From the NCBI GenBank assembly GCA_913030615.1, contig CAJWCW010000004.1, forward strand, positions 1 through 39,413: a stretch of DNA of 39,413 nt, in the 5' to 3' direction. Below are positions 34,383 through 39,413 of the stretch, piece by piece. Position numbers and translations under genes: made by a program. Every line of letters begins with the position of its first letter. The first letter of the stretch is position 1. A model generated the notes under the pieces. It was not told the origin of the DNA. It did not search any database and saw only the letters and a list, made by a program, of their open reading frames with translations. The stretch comes from an uncultured Gammaproteobacteria bacterium. Its GTDB lineage: Bacteria; Pseudomonadota; Gammaproteobacteria; Pseudomonadales; Azotimanducaceae.

Positions 34383-35804
34383 TTGGAGAGACGCGTCGCG
34401 CTTTCGTCACTTCTGCTGACCCTGGTGTCGCTGTTGTCCGTAGCAAGCGACGCACGTTGTGAAGCCGAGATGTCGGTTTCGATCGAACGCCCATTGGCGG
34501 TAGCTCTCGATCGGTTGAGCCCAGCCCAACAAGAATTGCTGGAAGATCTTTTGGATAAAGCCCGTCGGGAGCCGATGAACGGCCTCCGGAGGGGCCAACT
34601 CGGAATGGCGTACGAAACGAACGGTTACCCGCGAGCTGCGTTAAAGAGCTATTGCCAAGCAGAGGAACTCGATGGTCAAGAACCCAAATGGCCGTATTAC
34701 CAAGCATTCCTGTTAGCCGGCCGAGGTGAGTTGCAAAGGGCGTTAGATGCTTTGGATCGTTCGCTTCTTCTTGACGCAGAACACGTCTCGTCATGGATGT
34801 GGAAGGGAACCTGGTTAATTGAATTGGGGCTGGTGAGGCAAGCCGACGACGCATTTTCCGAGGCGAAAGGCCTCGGACTTGGATGGGCAGCGACGGCAGG
34901 ACACGCGCGCGTCCTGTTGCATCAGGATCGGTCCGATGAGGCGATCGCGATACTTGAGCCGCTGTCTGATGAGTCGCCATTTCCCAGTGTGTTTCAGTTG
35001 CTCGGTCGAGCGTATCGTGAAAGTGGTCAATTGGACGAAGCGCGTGTCTCGTTGGCGCGAGGGAAATCTGCTCAACGCATTGGGTGGCATGACGATTGGC
35101 AAGAGGCTAAACGCGCATACGAAGTGGGTGTGACACCGCGGTTACAACAAGCCCAAAGGCTGATTTTGCTAAGCAAAACGGAGCAAGCGCTTCCCATTCT
35201 CGAGGCGCTTGTTGAAGCGAAACCAAACGACGAACGCGTCATTAACACGCTCAGTAATGCGTACGTTTTGATGGGTCGTGAAGATAAAGCATTTGATCTA
35301 TTGCGGAACGCACTTGAGCAGTTCCCAGTCCACTATCGGACCCATCTTAATGTCGCTGGCGTCTATGAAAACCGCGGTGATTGGAGGTTAGCGTTGCAGC
35401 ACATTGATGCTGCGATTCGGCTTAATCCGACGGTTTCGTTACCTTACGAAAAAAAAGGATTACTGCTCCAGAGGCAGAGAAGATTGGTTGAGGCGCTTGA
35501 TGCGTTTGAACTTGCACTCAATAGGAACGCAAGCGACCCTCAATTATTCGCTCGTGCTGGAGATATTGAAGCAATACTCAGACGATGGCTCGACGCAATT
35601 GAACATTACCGAGATTCGATCCGGGTCGATCCTTCTTACACGCTCGGGCACATAAAGCTGGGATTAAGTCTTGCTCGCGCCGGGCAATTTGAAGCTTCCC
35701 GCGAGGCACTGTCTGTTGCGGCCGCCTTGGATACCCACGAACGCGATGTTCAGGAAGCATTCGCTTATGTGTCTGGACTAGAGCAAAAACACCATTCAAA
35801 GTGA
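34383..35804 (+). CDS. Exported TPR protein, first of a tandem pair
   Basis: A 473-residue protein made mainly of tetratricopeptide repeats, helical hairpins that bind other proteins. An N-terminal hydrophobic segment (ALSSLLLTLVSLLSVAS) reads as a signal sequence. The repeat array begins around LLDKARREPMNGLRRGQLGMAYETNGY, and includes QLLGRAYRESGQLDEARV and KKGLLLQRQRRLVEALDAFELAL. The next gene encodes a close paralogue, starting 14 bases later. The start is TTG without a strong ribosome site. Together with the CRTAC1-type lipoprotein downstream, this forms a TPR-TPR-CRTAC1 cluster whose task is unknown. Confidence 0.88.
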   Translation: MERRVALSSLLLTLVSLLSVASDARCEAEMSVSIERPLAVALDRLSPAQQELLEDLLDKARREPMNGLRRGQLGMAYETNGYPRAALKSYCQAEELDGQEPKWPYYQAFLLAGRGELQRALDALDRSLLLDAEHVSSWMWKGTWLIELGLVRQADDAFSEAKGLGLGWAATAGHARVLLHQDRSDEAIAILEPLSDESPFPSVFQLLGRAYRESGQLDEARVSLARGKSAQRIGWHDDWQEAKRAYEVGVTPRLQQAQRLILLSKTEQALPILEALVEAKPNDERVINTLSNAYVLMGREDKAFDLLRNALEQFPVHYRTHLNVAGVYENRGDWRLALQHIDAAIRLNPTVSLPYEKKGLLLQRQRRLVEALDAFELALNRNASDPQLFARAGDIEAILRRWLDAIEHYRDSIRVDPSYTLGHIKLGLSLARAGQFEASREALSVAAALDTHERDVQEAFAYVSGLEQKHHSK

Positions 35805-35883
35805 TGTTAGACGCGGTGTGCATCTCCGACAAATGGTCGAATCTGATATGGTTTCGACGATGCACGGATGTCGAATCGCGCAG

Positions 35884-37290
35884 ATGAAGAATCCTCTCGT
35901 CGTTCTCCTTTTGTTGATGCCATTTATGGGGTCGATATCTTGTTCAGCGGGCCGCGACGAAACATCGAACGTCGCCGAGGCGCCTGTTGAAGTCGTTTTT
36001 ACCGATGCGAAACCCTCCGTCGCGGAGCTTGTCCGAGGGTTGCTTGATAATGCTCGTAAAGACCCGAGTTCGGGGTCGAGGCGAGGCGAACTTGGCATGG
36101 CGTATGAGATTCATGGGTTTCCGAACGCCGCGTATACGAGCTACATTCAAGCTGAAAGTCGTGAGCCGACTGACGCCAGGTGGCCGTATTACCAGGCGTT
36201 AATGTTAGCTAAGCAGGGATTCCACGAGCAGGCTTTAACGGCTTTGGACCGCGCGATCGAGATCGATCCGGAGTACGGGGCGGCCTGGATGTGGCGCGCG
36301 ACCTGGTCTCTCGACGTCGGATTGAATGGTCAAGCAGAGGAAGGTTTTGAACGAGCGAAATCGCTTGGTCTCGAGGCTGTGGCTGACGCCGGGATAGCGC
36401 GATTACGATTGCATCAGGACCGTCCAGAGGAGGCGGTCGCGATCCTCGAACCGCTGTCACAAAAGGCGCGTTACCCGAGCATCTATCAGTTACTGGGCAG
36501 GGCATATCGCGAGACGGGTCGAGTTGATGAAGCCCGAATCGCTTTGGCGCGAGGTAGGACCACGCAGCCGCTCAGCTGGAGCGACGAGTGGGAAGAAGAA
36601 AAAAGAGCGTACGAAGTAGGGTTTCAGGCGCGCATTCTCCGCTCGCAGCGGGCGCTCAAACTCGACCGAATAGGCGAAGCGTTGACGATTCTTGAAGCGC
36701 TTATCGAGGAAGAACCTGGGAATCCCGTGGTTATTAGTACGCTTAGCAGCGCGTATGCAAAGTCCGGCGAAATAACGGAGGCCTTTTTGACGCTGCGTCG
36801 TGCGTTGAGAAGGGAATCGGTCGATTACACGGTGCATGCCAACATCGCTCCTTTCTATGAAAACCGCGGCGATCACGACATCGCCTTGCAGCATCTGGAT
36901 CGTGCGATCGAACTGAATCCTTCGGTGGCGTTCCCGCACACTCGAAAAGGACTACTGCTTCAGAAACTAGGTAGGTATGAAGAAGCACTGATGGCCTTCG
37001 AAAACGCGCTTGGCACAAGCGCTGACGACCCCCACATTTTTTTTTACGCGGGCGATGTTGAGGCATTATTGCGACGCTGGGACAGGGCGATCTATCGATT
37101 TAACCAATCCATTACCGTGGATCCGTCTTTTACCCTTGGGCACCTAAACCTTGGTCTTGCGCTCGCGAGGGAAAGCCGTTTTTCGGAAGCGCAGGCTGCA
37201 CTTGAGCGTGCCAAGTCCTTGGGAACGCATGATGGCGATGTGGTTCGTGCGCTTAGTTACGTTGCTCGACTGGAAAAAGGGTCTAGCTAA
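35884..37290 (+). CDS. TPR lipoprotein, second of a tandem pair
   Basis: A TPR protein of about 468 residues, colinear and highly similar to the preceding one (for example LGMAYE, WPYYQA, WMWxxTW, LLGRAYRE, YENRGD and RKGLLLQ occur in both at the same places). I choose ATG 35884 because it gives a short lysine followed by a hydrophobic run (NPLVVLLLLMPFMGSISC) ending in a possible lipobox cysteine. Upstream starts at GTG 35818 or ATG 35833, 35848 or 35860 are open too. The stop codon shares its last base with the next ATG (TAATG), so the CRTAC1-type protein is translationally coupled. It probably acts in the periplasm, attached to a membrane. Confidence 0.87.
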   Translation: MKNPLVVLLLLMPFMGSISCSAGRDETSNVAEAPVEVVFTDAKPSVAELVRGLLDNARKDPSSGSRRGELGMAYEIHGFPNAAYTSYIQAESREPTDARWPYYQALMLAKQGFHEQALTALDRAIEIDPEYGAAWMWRATWSLDVGLNGQAEEGFERAKSLGLEAVADAGIARLRLHQDRPEEAVAILEPLSQKARYPSIYQLLGRAYRETGRVDEARIALARGRTTQPLSWSDEWEEEKRAYEVGFQARILRSQRALKLDRIGEALTILEALIEEEPGNPVVISTLSSAYAKSGEITEAFLTLRRALRRESVDYTVHANIAPFYENRGDHDIALQHLDRAIELNPSVAFPHTRKGLLLQKLGRYEEALMAFENALGTSADDPHIFFYAGDVEALLRRWDRAIYRFNQSITVDPSFTLGHLNLGLALARESRFSEAQAALERAKSLGTHDGDVVRALSYVARLEKGSS

Positions 37291-38975
37291 TGCGATTCGT
37301 GTATTGGACGACGGGGCTAGCCGCACTTCTTTGTATTCTGGGATGTTCGGATGGCACGGCGTTATCGAGGAAGAATTCGGACGGGGAATCTGCTCCATGG
37401 TTCAAAGACCAGGGTACGCAGCGTGGGATCAGCTTCCGCTACCAATCTGGGCACGAGGAGCGCTACTTTCTCCCTGAAATCATGGGCGGAGGTGCAGCCC
37501 TGGCCGATATTGATAACGATGGCGATCTCGATGCTTATCTCGTTCAGGGTGGAAAACTCGTCGCGAAGGATGGGCCCGGCAACAAACTTTTTATCAATCG
37601 TGGCGATGGGTATTTCGAGGAACATGCTGATTCTGGTGACGCCGAGGACACGGGCTATGGGATGGGTGTCACGGCCGGTGACTACGATAATGACGGTGAC
37701 GTTGACCTATACGTCACTAACTACGGATCGAACGTGCTACTTAACAATGATGGCACCGGTGAATTCGAAGACGTTTCGGATGTTGCCGGAGTTGCTGATG
37801 AAGGTTGGGGCACAGGGGCTGCTTTCCTCGATCTCGATAGTGACGGTGATCTCGATCTGTTCGTCGTCAACTACGTTAACTGGAGCGTGTCAATTGAACA
37901 GGACTGTTTTAGTACGGCGACGGGATGGTCGCTCGCAGATTATTGTTGGCCAACTGCCTACAACGCGCCCGCACGCGATCGTCTGTATCGCAATAATGGC
38001 GACGGTACCTTCACGGATGTGTCTGACCAAGCGGGCCTCGATGTAGCCTTCGGTAACGGGCTAGGTGTGGTGGGTCTTGACGCCGACAACGATGGGCGTA
38101 CCGACGTTTTTGTGGCCAACGACATGGGCGAAAATCAGTTGTGGCTCAACCGCGGTGATCTACGTTTCGACGATGAGGCCCTGCTCCTTGGTTGTGCGGT
38201 CGACGAACACGGTGTCCCCAAATCGGGCATGGGTGTGGCTGCCGTTGATCACGACAATGACGGTGATACGGACTTGCTGGTGGTGAATTTAGCGACTCAA
38301 ACCGATTCGTTTTTTCGCAACAACGGAACTTTTTTTGAGGATGCGACAGTGTCGGTTGGACTTGCGGCAGCGACAAAACGGTATACACGATTCGGCGTCG
38401 CATTGGTTGATTTCAACAACGATTCGCGCCTCGATTTGTACGAAGCGAATGGGGCGATTGGTTTTTCGAGAGAGACGTTAAACGATCAGGTATACGCCGA
38501 GCCCGACATGCTGTTGCGAGGATTGCCTGATTTTCGGTTCAAAGAAGTTAAGTCCGAGGTTGGTAAGCAAAAGCCTCCTATATACACAGGCAGGGGTATG
38601 GCAATTGGTGACGTCGACAACGATGGTGGGTTGGATCTACTGATCGTGAATCGGGATGGGCCGGCTAATTTGTTGATGAACCAGGTGTCAAATCAGGGGA
38701 ATTGGATTCGTTTTCGGGTCTTGGATCGTCACAATCGAGACGCGTATGCCGCCACCGTGTCGGCCGATGTTGGGCCGATGCGTGTTAGTCGAGATGTTCA
38801 AGCGGCGGGCAGTTATCTTGCGTCCAACGATCCAAGGGTGCATATGGGGCTTGGCGAAGAAACCTCTGTTCGGAACGTTTCTGTTCGATGGACGGACGGT
38901 AGCCGTGAGCACTTTGGCGACATCGATGCCGGCACGACGGCAGTTTTAAGGTTGGGTGAGGGTCTGGCTCAGTAG
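37290..38975 (+). CDS. CRTAC1/UnbV-type FG-GAP repeat lipoprotein
   Basis: A 561-residue lipoprotein: the signal MRFVYWTTGLAALLCILGC ends in a clear lipobox with Cys19. The body is a beta-propeller of FG-GAP/VCBS repeats with calcium-binding DxDxDG loops, such as DIDNDGDLD (73-81), DYDNDGDVD (131-139), DLDSDGDLD, DADNDGRTD, DHDNDGDTD and DVDNDGGLD. The C-terminal 90 residues form an ASPIC/UnbV domain (SYLASNDPRVHMGLG, VRWTDGSREHF). Such proteins are exported and probably bind partners or glycans through the propeller, but no member has a settled role that I know. It is coupled to the second TPR gene by a one-base overlap and ends before a strong terminator. Confidence 0.92.
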   Translation: MRFVYWTTGLAALLCILGCSDGTALSRKNSDGESAPWFKDQGTQRGISFRYQSGHEERYFLPEIMGGGAALADIDNDGDLDAYLVQGGKLVAKDGPGNKLFINRGDGYFEEHADSGDAEDTGYGMGVTAGDYDNDGDVDLYVTNYGSNVLLNNDGTGEFEDVSDVAGVADEGWGTGAAFLDLDSDGDLDLFVVNYVNWSVSIEQDCFSTATGWSLADYCWPTAYNAPARDRLYRNNGDGTFTDVSDQAGLDVAFGNGLGVVGLDADNDGRTDVFVANDMGENQLWLNRGDLRFDDEALLLGCAVDEHGVPKSGMGVAAVDHDNDGDTDLLVVNLATQTDSFFRNNGTFFEDATVSVGLAAATKRYTRFGVALVDFNNDSRLDLYEANGAIGFSRETLNDQVYAEPDMLLRGLPDFRFKEVKSEVGKQKPPIYTGRGMAIGDVDNDGGLDLLIVNRDGPANLLMNQVSNQGNWIRFRVLDRHNRDAYAATVSADVGPMRVSRDVQAAGSYLASNDPRVHMGLGEETSVRNVSVRWTDGSREHFGDIDAGTTAVLRLGEGLAQ

Positions 38976-39104
38976 AACTGGATCAGACGATTAAACAATC
39001 ACTCGTCGCGATCTGCGGCCGGCAAGAATCCAACCAAATTTATCGAGCTTCCGATATCGTTGCAGATCGATAGTCGCAGTGAGTGGGTTCGCCAAGCGCG
39101 AAAG

Positions 39105-39141
39105 GCCGCACCGTTGGAGACCCATACGGTGCGGCTTTCTT
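39105..39141 (+). terminator. Rho-independent terminator
   Basis: GCCGCACCGT (39105-39114) and ACGGTGCGGC (39126-39135) form a perfect ten-base stem with an eleven-base loop, followed by TTTCTT. It ends the TPR-CRTAC1 transcript. The minus strand also reads as a hairpin, followed by a weaker T stretch, so it may serve the convergent TonB receptor gene too. Confidence 0.88.
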
Positions 39142-39170
39142 AGGACCGAATTGTGAGCGCTATAACCGGC

Positions 39171-39413
39171 TCAGTTTTGCCAACTGAAGCTGAATCCCAC
39201 TTGCCTTGGCTCCACGATCGTGCCCCAGGGTGAGCCAATACCCTCACGAGGCGACCACATTTGCAGAGCTGCTTCGTCTAGCAGGTTTTGTATGTAAGCC
39301 GTGACCGTCCATTTCGCGTCTTGCGATCGCCAGTTGGCACGCAGGTCCCATCGCGTGTACGAGTCAATGGCGTATGCGTCCAGGTTCAGCGGTTCGACGA
39401 ATTTCTCGCTGCG
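39171..39413 (-). CDS. TonB-dependent receptor, C-terminal fragment (cut by window edge)
   Basis: The minus strand is open from the window edge to a TGA at 39171-39173 and encodes the last 80 residues of a larger protein. The sequence shows TRWDLRANWRSQ, then WTVTAYIQNLLDEAALQ, and ends VGFSFSWQN. This is the typical C-terminal pair of beta-strands of a TonB-dependent outer-membrane receptor, ending in an aromatic residue next to the terminus. Such receptors import iron chelates, vitamins or glycans using energy from TonB. The plug and most of the barrel lie outside the window. It converges on the CRTAC1-type gene with the terminator between them. Confidence 0.85.
   Translation of the reverse strand, partial: RSEKFVEPLNLDAYAIDSYTRWDLRANWRSQDAKWTVTAYIQNLLDEAALQMWSPREGIGSPWGTIVEPRQVGFSFSWQN

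Overview
The window looks like chromosomal DNA from a Gram-negative heterotroph, most likely an uncultured marine gammaproteobacterium. This is inferred from gene content. The right edge carries the C-terminal end of a TonB-dependent outer-membrane receptor. The isocitrate lyase is the long KQCGH form known from Pseudomonas and Acinetobacter. Several proteins carry lipoprotein or Sec signals, and DUF3604, PhyH and CRTAC1/UnbV proteins are typical of marine lineages. Base composition is moderate and even. GTG and TTG starts are frequent. I saw no rRNA, tRNA, CRISPR array, transposase, integrase or recognisable transcription factor.

Left part (1-8930): an exported DUF3604 protein, a glutathione S-transferase, a canonical cytoplasmic GH32 beta-fructosidase, a Baeyer-Villiger-type flavin monooxygenase, a MOSC protein with a small membrane protein, a second small membrane protein, a GNAT acetyltransferase and a DUF2141 protein.

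Centre-left (8953-17963): a five-gene minus-strand operon for a Yej/Dpp-type peptide ABC importer (two permeases, lipoprotein binding protein, two ATPases) joined by short gaps and 4-base overlaps. It is divergent from a Gfo/Idh/MocA dehydrogenase. A lone isocitrate lyase follows behind an AT-rich, palindrome-rich leader.

Centre (17989-25930): a phosphonate monoester hydrolase-type member of the sulfatase superfamily behind an unrecognised 211-residue protein; an unusual NTF2-like/GH32 fusion; a PhyH dioxygenase; a luciferase-like oxidoreductase; a metallophosphoesterase; an SDR. A roughly 100-base imperfect direct repeat lies upstream of both the unknown gene and the GH32 fusion and looks like a duplicated control region.

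Right part (26231-39413): a second PhyH dioxygenase leads an operon with two half-size ABC exporters that probably form a heterodimer. Then come a second exported DUF3604 protein, a second copy of the unrecognised family, two tandem TPR proteins, and a CRTAC1/UnbV lipoprotein that ends at a strong hairpin terminator, convergent with the TonB receptor.

The striking overall feature is pairing. DUF3604, GH32, PhyH, the unrecognised family, the TPR proteins and the ABC exporters each occur twice within 39 kb. The content suggests uptake and breakdown of small organic substrates (fructosides, phosphate or sulfate esters, peptides), but no complete named pathway can be read from the window.
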